A stretch of 5,863 nt of DNA from Methanobrevibacter sp. (lineage in GTDB: Archaea > Methanobacteriota > Methanobacteria > Methanobacteriales > Methanobacteriaceae). The DNA is taken from NCBI GenBank assembly GCA_031289975.1, contig JAITOM010000128.1, positions 1 to 5,863 of the forward strand. Direction: 5' to 3'. The position numbers and the translations under genes are program-made. The notes under the pieces are model-generated. The model was not told where the DNA came from and did no database searches. It saw only the letters and a list, made by a program, of their open reading frames with translations. Below, one piece after another: positions 1 through 5,552 of the stretch (positions are counted from its first letter, which is position 1; each line of letters begins with the position of its first letter).

Positions 1-79
1 TTATTTATTTTTAAAAATAATAATTATAATTTTTTTAATTAAAAATTTGACAGTTATTATGTAATTTAAAAAATTTCAT

Positions 80-160
80 TATTGAACTTGTTCAATTAGA
101 AAAACGAAGTTTTTCTTTATTGAAATTTTTTATTTCGATTAGAAAATCTTTGATTTTCTT
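80..160. repeat. cluster of four short inverted repeats in two degenerate tandem units
   Basis: Four small palindromes follow each other. They are ATTGAAC-TT-GTTCAAT at 81-96 (7-bp stem), AGAAAAAC-GAA-GTTTTTCT at 98-116 (8-bp stem), a weaker GAAAT-TTTTT-ATTTC at 122-136, and AGAAAATC-TTT-GATTTTCT at 141-159 (8-bp stem). The order and flanks suggest two tandem units of about 39 and 44 bases, each starting TTATTGAA and ending TTTTCTT. Corresponding stems differ in sequence but remain self-complementary, which suggests that structure rather than sequence is kept. Function is unknown. It could be a transcript-end structure, a protein-binding array or a mobile short palindrome. Confidence 0.6.
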
Positions 161-188
161 TACTTACAAACATTATTTCATACACTAT

Positions 189-256
189 AAATATATTTTA
201 ATAATATTCAATTTTAAAGAAAGTTATTTATTAAGAACTTTATCAAAACCACTATA
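189..256 (+). repeat. right-end fragment of the MITE-like inverted-repeat element (copy A)
   Basis: The last 26 bases (231-256) read TTAAGAACTT, then TATCAAAACC, then ACTATA. This is the same terminal repeat that bounds the two larger copies at 2468-2727 and 5553-5758, and it matches the corresponding end of the latter at 24 of 26 positions. Leftward, the similarity continues through AATATATTTTAATAATATT and GTTATTTATTAAGAAC to about base 189. No left terminus is recognisable, so this is an end-only or truncated copy. Its orientation is the same as the 2468-2727 copy. Confidence 0.6.
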
Positions 257-413
257 TTAGGATATATTCTATATGATTTTCTAACTTTTAACATTTTCTT
301 TCTTCTCTTTTTTTATCTTAATACATTATCCATACATAATAGCATATAAATGTTCAGATTATATTAAAACTAACCAAAACCATTAAAAGGATGGGATTAC
401 TCAAACATTTCCA

Positions 414-794
414 TCAATATTTTTTAAGCCAATAATTCCAGTCTTTAATAGCTTCAAGAGTTTGAATATCTTTATCAAAAGGCTCTAAATCTTCAACATC
501 AACATAAAACTCTTTATCGTTCCATTGAACTTCGACATCTTCAATAGTATCAGCATGATCTTTTAACCACAATACAGATCCAACAATATCAAAAGATCCC
601 AACATATCAGTAACAATAACTAATTCTCCATCTGGAATCTCACAAGAAGCATTATTAATAATTCTTGCTTTAAATGGGAAAACTAATGCATCATCCATGT
701 AAGCTTCCCATCCATAAGAAATCTCTTCATCACCATAACAATCAACGATTACTTCCATATCAATTCTTTCACAACGATATTGATCTTCATCCAT
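414..794 (-). CDS. small acidic CcbP-like calcium-binding protein
   Basis: Encodes 126 residues if translation starts at the ATG at 794. The family resemblance is to CcbP (Calci_bind_CcbP type), cytosolic proteins of about 120 residues first described in Anabaena as calcium buffers. The recognisable part is the N-terminal third, with an IVDCYGDEE segment, a GW-containing segment, then DDALVFPFKARI. The protein also has the aromatic C-terminus DWNYW. It is strongly acidic, with about 33 Asp/Glu against about 10 Lys/Arg, and has no signal peptide or membrane segment. A GTG nine bases upstream (803) is in frame, but GTGAT at 799-803 sits four bases before the ATG and pairs well with the archaeal 16S tail, so that GTG is better read as part of the ribosome binding site. 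The gene is monocistronic in appearance, with a possible TATA element at about 831-840. Its role in a methanogen is unknown. The family assignment is from remembered motif similarity, while the coding status itself is solid. Confidence 0.75.
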   Translation of the reverse strand: MDEDQYRCERIDMEVIVDCYGDEEISYGWEAYMDDALVFPFKARIINNASCEIPDGELVIVTDMLGSFDIVGSVLWLKDHADTIEDVEVQWNDKEFYVDVEDLEPFDKDIQTLEAIKDWNYWLKKY

Positions 795-798
795 AATA

Positions 799-803
799 AT
801 CAC
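799..803 (-). promoter_or_regulatory. Shine-Dalgarno site that decides the CcbP-like start
   Basis: On the minus strand this reads GTGAT, followed by four bases and then ATG at 794-792. It supports the ATG over the in-frame GTG that forms part of the same site. Confidence 0.5.
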
Positions 804-830
804 ATGATCTCTTTTTTATAAAATAAATAA

Positions 831-845
831 CATATTATATGTTTA
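831..845 (-). promoter_or_regulatory. possible TATA/BRE promoter of the CcbP-like gene
   Basis: The minus strand reads CTAAACATATAATATG, an A-rich element followed by a TATA-like box. It lies about 37-45 bases upstream of the ATG at 794. Archaeal initiation about 25 bases downstream would leave a short leader that still holds the GTGAT site. This rests on position and composition only, in a region that is AT-rich throughout. Confidence 0.3.
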
Positions 846-907
846 GATTGGATTTAACATTTTTCTTTTTTGCATTGAAAAAATTTAAATTACAAACATA
901 TATTTAT

Positions 908-2436
908 CTATAATTTAAGCTCAGGATAAATAACCTCAATTCCTTCTTCTTTTAAAATATCAAATGATTGGACATTTTCAGTATGTATAGGCTATAACTT
1001 TTCAGGATTAATCTCTTGAATCATATTAAGTATTTCTTCACCACTTCATGACCTGAAACATATATAATGGATTGGGAAGTAGATTAAAATGTTTTAACCA
1101 GTTTTAACTCTTTTAAAATCAATTTTCATCTCATCATTAAAAGGTTCTGTTAATGATGGATATACATGCCATTTCCTGGTTTTATATCGATTAATTCTTT
1201 AAGTTCAAAAAAATCACATCTAAAAATGTATTTTTCTCCATCCTCTTTTAAATCTTTGTAAGTAATTACATTATCTTCTTTTAGAAATTCTCTTTCCCAT
1301 ATTTCATATTCTTTTTTAACTTCTTCATCATCAAAATCTATGACTTTCCAATCTCCTTCATAACAAACATAATGTTCAGCAGAAATCAAACCTTGTTTTT
1401 TACGAGGAAAATAAACAGTTAATGATGAGTCTTTTAAATTAGGATACTTATCTTTTTCTATACTCTTAGTATTTTCCAATAATTCTAACATATAAGCTTG
1501 TTTTTACTGTTAATAGCTAAAATCCTATCAGTATTTTTTGCAACATTGTAAAAAGTAATTAACCTATCCAAATCCCTAATAGGATAATTAACAATGGCTA
1601 ATCCTTTATGGTCTTTAATTAAATTAGTGGCTTTATTTTCAATATCTTCTTCATTTCCTTTAACACTTTCATTTATTCTTGTTCCTTCACAAAGCATAAT
1701 AGTGGGATTGAATTTATGGGATTCAACCATGAATTTATCGATGTATCCTTTATTCCATCCATGAAAACGAATATCTCCACTGTAGACAATAGTGTCATTA
1801 TCATTTTCTAAAAAATACCCAGAAGATCCTGGAAGAGAATGATCTACAGGAATTGATGTAACTTTAAAGCCATTAATTTCAAATGGAGAGTAAGGTTTTA
1901 CAGTTACAATATCTCTTTTAATTTTGCAATCTTCTCCTATAAGTTTTTTATATCCCTCTCCTCTCTTTTTAGGAACATAATGCAAACTTTTTTTAAAATT
2001 CATAATCTCTGCAAATGATGCCTTTCCAGTTTCTTCTAAAACATTTAATATTATTTCAGACTTCTTTCTCATAAAAATAGGAATATCTTCCCTTAAATAA
2101 TGAATATATGCTGAGTGATCCATATTGGGCATGTGACGAGAGAATTCCATCAACACAAGGTAATTCACAAGATTTTAATCCACAATGCTTTAAATAATCT
2201 TCCCTATAGATTCCTTTAATCTTAGGGAGCATTCCCAATTCAATAAAATCCATTATCCCATTAAGCTTTCGAGGCTGAAGAAACTCTGAAAAATAGCTGT
2301 TTGCTTTTGAAAAACTCATACCAAAGTCTAAAAACAAAGAAGAAACATTATTTTGAGAATTAGAAGATTTTTTATTATCCACTAATATTTTGTTTCCTTC
2401 AATTTCATTGACTCCTCCATAGAAACTTAATGTAAT
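908..2436 (-). pseudogene. decayed beta-CASP metallo-beta-lactamase nuclease (RNase J-like)
   Basis: Joining the reading frames rebuilds a protein of about 510 residues, the size of RNase J-type nucleases, which are zinc-dependent RNA exo/endonucleases. In order it shows an N-terminal YGGVNEI strand, LFLDFG, the metal motif SHAHMDHSAY, VDHSLPGSSGYF, VYSGDIRFHG, then the beta-CASP part with LCEGTRIN, PIRDLDRLITF, INSKQAYML, LTEPFNDEM, SGHASGEEIL and a PIHTE-like end. Lesions seen: the codon at the expected start is ATT (2434-2436); one extra base at 2125-2126 splits SHA|HMDH; two extra A residues (T on +) at about 1500-1505 split NSK|QAYML; one base is missing near 1153-1158; one is missing in the T run 1102-1105; an indel lies near 1060-1068; one base is missing near 1046-1048; and a TAG (992-994) replaces the Tyr codon of the LYPIHTE-like motif. 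The reading ends at a TAG at 908-910. Slippage in short runs explains most of the indels. The ehb genes next to it have no such lesions. Fragments may be annotated elsewhere as separate short proteins. The exact subfamily is uncertain. Confidence 0.85.
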
Positions 2437-2439
2437 TTT

Positions 2440-2445
2440 ATCACC
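2440..2445 (-). promoter_or_regulatory. orphan Shine-Dalgarno site of the dead nuclease gene
   Basis: The minus strand reads GGTGAT, three bases, then ATT followed by the conserved N-terminal coding sequence. The same spacing of three bases separates GGTGAT from the start of ehbP. The ATT therefore stands where the start codon is expected, and ATG-to-ATT mutation is the simplest explanation. Rare ATT initiation cannot be excluded from sequence alone. Confidence 0.55.
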
Positions 2446-2467
2446 TTTATTAGTAAGTTTTTGATAT

Positions 2468-2727
2468 TATAGTCATTTTGGAAAAGTTCTTAAATTTTGA
2501 ATATAAATTTTTTTATTAAATTATTTAATTTTAAATATTAATTTATAAAAATCTATAATTTTAAATTTTAAATAATATAAATTTATTTTAATTAATATAA
2601 CTAATTTTAAATTAATATTTATAAAACCTATGACTTTTTAAGTCAGAAAATTTTAATTTTTGTTATTTTTTAATAATATTTATTTTTAAAAAAATTATTT
2701 GTTAAGAACTTAATCAAAACCACTATA
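2468..2727 (+). mobile_element. MITE-like inverted-repeat element, copy B (260 bp)
   Basis: The element is bounded by imperfect 26-base inverted repeats at 2468-2493 and 2702-2727, which agree at 21 of 26 positions. Both begin TATAGT at the outer end and finish AAGTTCTTAA inside. The interior is almost pure A/T with no coding capacity. Reverse-complementing the element at 5553-5758 gives a close match along the whole length, including an identical run of about 47 bases ending near 2619. Copy B differs by about 50 extra bases at roughly 2620-2670, which contain a 6-bp hairpin at 2631-2645. TA flanks TAGT at every end seen, which would fit a TA target duplication of the IS630/mariner type, but TATAGT could equally be the true terminus. 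No transposase is in the window, so the element would be non-autonomous. Confidence 0.65.
2631..2645. repeat. short perfect hairpin inside copy B
   Basis: TGACTT-TTT-AAGTCA forms a 6-bp stem with a three-base loop. It lies in the segment that copy B has and the copy at 5553-5758 lacks. Its size and loop resemble the hairpins clustered at 80-160, though its stem sequence is different. Confidence 0.5.
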
Positions 2728-2800
2728 TAATTTTATTTATGGGATTGGGCAGTAATTATTTTATTTTTCACATAAATCCCATATTCCCCCGATACAAATT

Positions 2801-2846
2801 AAGAAAAAATTGGGGTTGTGAATTTTTATTTAAATGTCATTCACAA
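2801..2846 (-). terminator. likely transcription terminator of the ehb operon
   Basis: On the minus strand, 46 bases after the ehbP stop, a perfect 8-base stem (TTGTGAAT at 2846-2839 pairing with ATTCACAA at 2823-2816, 15-base loop) is followed directly by CCCC and then AATTTTTTCTT. Archaeal RNA polymerase terminates at T-rich tracts, and the stem-loop strengthens the case. The position fits the end of the ehbM-N-O-P transcript. Confidence 0.5.
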
Positions 2847-2891
2847 TAGTAGAATCAAATTTATAACATATAAAAAAGTGTTTTTAAAGTT

Positions 2892-3164
2892 TTATTCCAA
2901 ATATGATTTTTTATCATTAATCTTTTCTAGCTCTGATTTAGCTTTTTTAAATAGGGTTAAGAAATTGTCTTCGTTAGTAACAGGAATTATTTTCAGACCT
3001 AAAGTTCTATGTTCTTCAATCCAATCTTCTTCAAAGACAGGGACTTCAACTTTAATTGGTTCAACTGTTTTATTTACAATGATGATGTTTCTGTATGGAA
3101 AATTACGCTCTACAATGTAACCTCCAAGACTTACAAGATGCTGAGCTCTAACTACAAATTTCAA
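2892..3164 (-). CDS. ehbP: energy-converting hydrogenase B subunit P
   Basis: Encodes 90 residues from a TTG start at 3164. This is a small subunit found in Ehb clusters of methanogens; its biochemical role is unknown. The assignment rests on position directly after ehbO and on the N-terminal pattern KFVVRAQHLVSLGGYIVERN, which I recall as typical of EhbP. It has no membrane segment or cysteines, so it should be a soluble, peripheral protein. The tail from about residue 65 is rich in Lys and Glu and probably helical. The start was chosen because AGGTGAT at 3168-3174 lies three bases upstream. The open frame extends six codons further to another TTG at 3182, but that would place the ribosome binding site inside the gene. 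The gap to the ehbO stop is 21 bases, so translation is probably within the operon transcript. The described ehb order continues with ehbQ, which is absent here. Confidence 0.85.
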   Translation of the reverse strand: MKFVVRAQHLVSLGGYIVERNFPYRNIIIVNKTVEPIKVEVPVFEEDWIEEHRTLGLKIIPVTNEDNFLTLFKKAKSELEKINDKKSYLE

Positions 3165-3167
3165 ATA

Positions 3168-3174
3168 ATCACCT
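3168..3174 (-). promoter_or_regulatory. Shine-Dalgarno site that decides the ehbP start
   Basis: AGGTGAT on the minus strand, three bases before TTG (3164-3162). It argues against the longer frame beginning at 3182. Confidence 0.6.
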
Positions 3175-3185
3175 TTAAACAATAA

Positions 3186-4184
3186 TCATAATAAACTTAA
3201 TATAATGGCTAACACTCCAAGTAATGAGGTTCCAATAACAGTTGGATATAGCTGTTTATTGGTAAATACTGGTGAAAATGCACTTATTATTCCCATAATT
3301 AAAGGAAATATGAATGCAATAGCTATATTAATTAAAATCTTCCATGAGTACACATCTGGTGGAAGACCTATGAATAAAACTGAAAATATCATACTCATAG
3401 TAAATATTAAAAATCCTCGAGTGAAGTATACTATAGCCCTATATTTGGATGCATATTCCATGTATGGTCCTTCAATAACATCAGCTTTTGCTTTTAATAT
3501 TGCAAATGGGTATTCATTCATTAAAATCATATAACCTACAAAGAAAACTATGAATCCAAGGATTCCAGCTGTTGTAAATAATATTGGACCGTGAATAGCT
3601 TGATAATTTACAATATCTTTAAGATAAACACTTCCTACAATAGACACAGGCACAAACAAAGATAGGTAAAGTGGAAAAGAACCAAATGATATTAATCTAA
3701 ATGCCCTTTTTGAACTAATATCTTCAATATATGATCTTTGACTATCTAAATGAAGTCCTCCTTTTACTAAATCTGGAAAAGGCATTGGAAGAGACATTAT
3801 AGATTTTGAAAGAGCCCCCATTAATACATAACATATTTCTTCAACTTTTAAAAATCCTATAATAGCTATTACACTTGCTAATGCAGTGATTGTATATGTT
3901 TGAGGTATTAAAAATAATAATATTAAAAATATTACTATAAAACATATTATTGGCAATGTTTTATATAGTCCTGGAACTGTAGAATTTGGTTTAATGTTCT
4001 CTTTAAAGAGAAACTTAATTGGAGCCATTATCCCTGGACTTATAACTGAAGGTCCAATTCTCTGTTGAATTCTCGCATGAACATATTTTCTTTCAAATCC
4101 TGGAATTATTGATCCTACAATAAAAGCTATTATAAGAGTAGCTATTACAGCTGAAATTGGATATAAAATTTCTGTTGATATCAT
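3186..4184 (-). CDS. ehbO: energy-converting hydrogenase B subunit O (NuoH-like membrane subunit)
   Basis: Encodes 332 residues from the ATG at 4184. This is the polytopic subunit homologous to NuoH of complex I and the EchB-type subunit of membrane-bound hydrogenases. It forms the interface between the hydrogenase module and the ion-translocating membrane arm. Evidence: a first membrane helix at about residues 8-27, then the family loop RIQQRIGP at 38-45 with following KFLFKENIKP, and about seven further hydrophobic segments (near 78-93, 98-113, 165-185, 200-222, 250-270, 275-300 and 310-332). It also has the acidic cytoplasmic loop with AKADVIEGPYMEY at about 232-244, matching the Glu-rich loop of NuoH. 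The length fits the family. Upstream in-frame ATGs at 4190 and 4199 are possible, but only the one at 4184 has an AGGG at a normal distance (six bases). A much longer frame reaching 4295 would overlap ehbN by about 80 bases and is unlikely. The gap to ehbN is 28 bases. Confidence 0.92.
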   Translation of the reverse strand: MISTEILYPISAVIATLIIAFIVGSIIPGFERKYVHARIQQRIGPSVISPGIMAPIKFLFKENIKPNSTVPGLYKTLPIICFIVIFLILLFLIPQTYTITALASVIAIIGFLKVEEICYVLMGALSKSIMSLPMPFPDLVKGGLHLDSQRSYIEDISSKRAFRLISFGSFPLYLSLFVPVSIVGSVYLKDIVNYQAIHGPILFTTAGILGFIVFFVGYMILMNEYPFAILKAKADVIEGPYMEYASKYRAIVYFTRGFLIFTMSMIFSVLFIGLPPDVYSWKILINIAIAFIFPLIMGIISAFSPVFTNKQLYPTVIGTSLLGVLAIILSLL

Positions 4185-4190
4185 TTTCAT

Positions 4191-4194
4191 CCCT
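4191..4194 (-). promoter_or_regulatory. weak Shine-Dalgarno site used to place the ehbO start
   Basis: AGGG on the minus strand, six bases before the ATG at 4184. It is weaker than the GGTGAT-type sites of the neighbouring genes, so the alternative ATGs at 4190 and 4199 cannot be excluded. Confidence 0.35.
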
Positions 4195-4212
4195 ACCATT
4201 ATTTTTAATCGT

Positions 4213-5343
4213 TTATTTATTATAATCCATAACTTCAATAGCTCTATCAGTACAAGTAAAACACGGGTCGCATTGAACAATACATAATTGTGCATCAGTT
4301 ATATGATTACCAATACATGCAAGTTGCATAGCACCAATATTGGACATTGATGGAGTTCTTATTATGGCTCCTCTTACTCTACCATCCTCTAACCTATATG
4401 AATGATATAATCTTCCTCGTGGAACCTCAATATAATTATGGATGGTATCAGTATCAAAAATATTCCAAGATCTATTTACAATAGGACCTTTTGGTAAGTT
4501 TTTAATGGCTTGTCTAATAATGTTAATAGTTTCAGGTATTTCTAAAACCCTTAAAAGGATATTATCCTTAACATCCCCATCTGATAAAGTTATTACATTA
4601 ATATCAAAGTCTTCATATTCCTTCATAGTGGTTCTAAGATCTTGACTTACTCCAGTAGCTCTTAAAGTTGGACCAGTAACCTCTAACCTTAATGCATCTT
4701 TTTGAGATATTTTTCCTACACCAGTGATTCTATTCATAACAATAGGATCACTAACAAAACGATCGGCAAATTCAGCTACTTTTGTTTCAATAAAATCCAT
4801 TCCTTCAACAATTTTTTGAATTCTATTTTCATCCAATTCACACCTTGGTCTAACTCCACCAATTATAGAAGCACCGTACTGAACTCTATTACCACCAATC
4901 ATTCTTAAAAGTTCCATTACAGTTTCTCTAATTGAAAATGCTCTCATTGCAAATGTTTCATGAGCTAAAACTTCACTTCCATGTCCAAGATATAGAAGAT
5001 GACTATGTAATCTTTCTAATTCTTCCATGATAATACGTATATAGTTAGCTCGTGGAGGAACATCTATTTCAAGACCTTTTTCAGCCGTTAAAACTGAATT
5101 CCAAATATGGGCATTGGAGCATATTCCACAAACTTTCTCAGTAAGAGCATTAGCTTTTTCAACAGGAAGTCCTTCCATAATCCTTTCTATCCCTCTATGA
5201 TTAACACCAATGGTTATTTCAGCATCCCTTATAATTTCATCCTCAACAAAAAGTCGAAGTCTATAAGGTTCTAATGCTGCAGGATGAACGGTTCCCAAAG
5301 AAACTTCAGTTTCTATTGTTTCAAAGTTATTCTCTTTACTCAT
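4213..5343 (-). CDS. ehbN: energy-converting hydrogenase B large (catalytic) subunit
   Basis: Encodes 376 residues, a normal length. This is the [NiFe]-centre subunit of the membrane-bound Ehb hydrogenase, related to EchE and to NuoD of complex I. It handles H2 for ion-gradient-driven reduction of ferredoxin, which feeds CO2 fixation into cell carbon. The nickel-binding motifs are intact: EKVCGICSNAH near the N-terminus (Cys72 and Cys75) and DPCFTCTDR at the C-terminus (Cys361 and Cys364). Other family landmarks are NHRGIERIMEG at about 48-58, the ELERLHSHLLYLGH stretch, GGVRPRCEL and the EVPRGRLYHSY segment. Only twelve residues follow the last nickel Cys, as in Ech-type enzymes, so large proteolytic maturation is not implied. 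The ATG at 5343 is preceded by AGGTG (5350-5354) at six bases. Upstream of this gene the operon is interrupted by 431 bases containing a repeat element. Confidence 0.96.
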   Translation of the reverse strand: MSKENNFETIETEVSLGTVHPAALEPYRLRLFVEDEIIRDAEITIGVNHRGIERIMEGLPVEKANALTEKVCGICSNAHIWNSVLTAEKGLEIDVPPRANYIRIIMEELERLHSHLLYLGHGSEVLAHETFAMRAFSIRETVMELLRMIGGNRVQYGASIIGGVRPRCELDENRIQKIVEGMDFIETKVAEFADRFVSDPIVMNRITGVGKISQKDALRLEVTGPTLRATGVSQDLRTTMKEYEDFDINVITLSDGDVKDNILLRVLEIPETINIIRQAIKNLPKGPIVNRSWNIFDTDTIHNYIEVPRGRLYHSYRLEDGRVRGAIIRTPSMSNIGAMQLACIGNHITDAQLCIVQCDPCFTCTDRAIEVMDYNK

Positions 5344-5349
5344 TTATAA

Positions 5350-5354
5350 CACCT
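5350..5354 (-). promoter_or_regulatory. Shine-Dalgarno site of ehbN
   Basis: AGGTG on the minus strand, six bases before the ATG at 5343. It confirms this start, and a leadered transcript. Confidence 0.65.
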
Positions 5355-5394
5355 AATAAGCATTAAACATGATTTTTATAAATATTATTATTAA

Positions 5395-5409
5395 TAATAT
5401 ATTTTAACT
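5395..5409 (-). promoter_or_regulatory. possible promoter of ehbN
   Basis: The minus strand reads AGTTAAAATATATTA, an A-rich BRE-like stretch followed by a TATA-like box. It is placed so that initiation about 25 bases downstream would give a leader of roughly 25-30 bases including the AGGTG site. A competing TATA-like CACTATAAAG lies near 5440-5450. The evidence is weak because the whole gap is A/T-rich. If either is real, ehbN-O-P can be transcribed independently of ehbM. Confidence 0.25.
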
Positions 5410-5552
5410 TTAAATTATATTTTTAATTTAAATTATTTCTTTATAGTGGTGTAAAAATGTTTGTAATTAATCATTTATTTTTAAATATCTTATTTTTAAA
5501 AATTTATTTTCAACTTAGGATAATTTATTCTCAGTTTTTAAAAATTTCAAAT

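Larger units (their letters stand above)
1..413. other. gene-free AT-rich region downstream of the ccbP-like gene
   Basis: I see no credible coding frame on either strand here. The stretch holds a cluster of short hairpins at 80-160 and the right-end fragment of an inverted-repeat element at 189-256, both listed separately. Bases 1-79 are low-complexity A/T runs that loosely resemble the interior of the repeat element, but I cannot align them reliably. Bases 257-413, just past the stop of the CcbP-like gene, show nothing recognisable. Confidence 0.7.
2446..2891. other. non-coding gap between ehbP and the dead nuclease gene
   Basis: No coding frame is credible here, and no remnant of ehbQ is seen. 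The gap holds the nearly complete inverted-repeat element at 2468-2727, a perfect 9-base inverted repeat (TATGGGATT at 2738-2746 against AATCCCATA at 2775-2783) with a 28-base loop, and a terminator-like structure at 2801-2846. Confidence 0.7.

Noticed and set aside
80..160. CRISPR array
   Set aside because: The units differ in sequence, are palindromic rather than direct repeats with unique spacers, and there are only two of them; no cas gene is present.
908..2436. Programmed frameshifting in the nuclease gene, or two or three separate small genes
   Set aside because: There are too many lesions in different directions, plus a nonsense codon in a conserved motif and no slippery-site architecture. 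The pieces join into one known fold.
2468..2727. Target-site duplications longer than TA around copy B or C
   Set aside because: Comparing about eight bases on each side of both copies shows no matching direct repeat, and the A/T richness makes shorter matches meaningless.
2738..2783. Inverted repeat TATGGGATT/AATCCCATA as the operon terminator
   Set aside because: The stem is perfect but has a 28-base loop and lies beyond the stronger stem-loop plus T tract at 2801-2846, which is better placed after ehbP.
2728..2891. Remnant of ehbQ
   Set aside because: All minus-strand frames are full of stops with no recognisable motif.
2818..3120. Plus-strand open frame antisense to ehbP
   Set aside because: It is the complement of a well-supported gene, has no ribosome binding site of the kind used here and an unconvincing protein composition. 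The same applies to plus-strand frames at 3205-3534, 4442-4645 and 4702-4908 opposite ehbO and ehbN.
3165..3182. ehbP starting at the TTG at 3182
   Set aside because: The AGGTGAT ribosome binding site at 3168-3174 would then lie inside the gene, while it is perfectly placed for the TTG at 3164.
4185..4295. N-terminal extension of ehbO to an ATG at 4295
   Set aside because: It would overlap the end of ehbN, including its DPCFTC nickel motif, by about 80 bases. It adds residues not typical of NuoH-like proteins and lacks a ribosome binding site.
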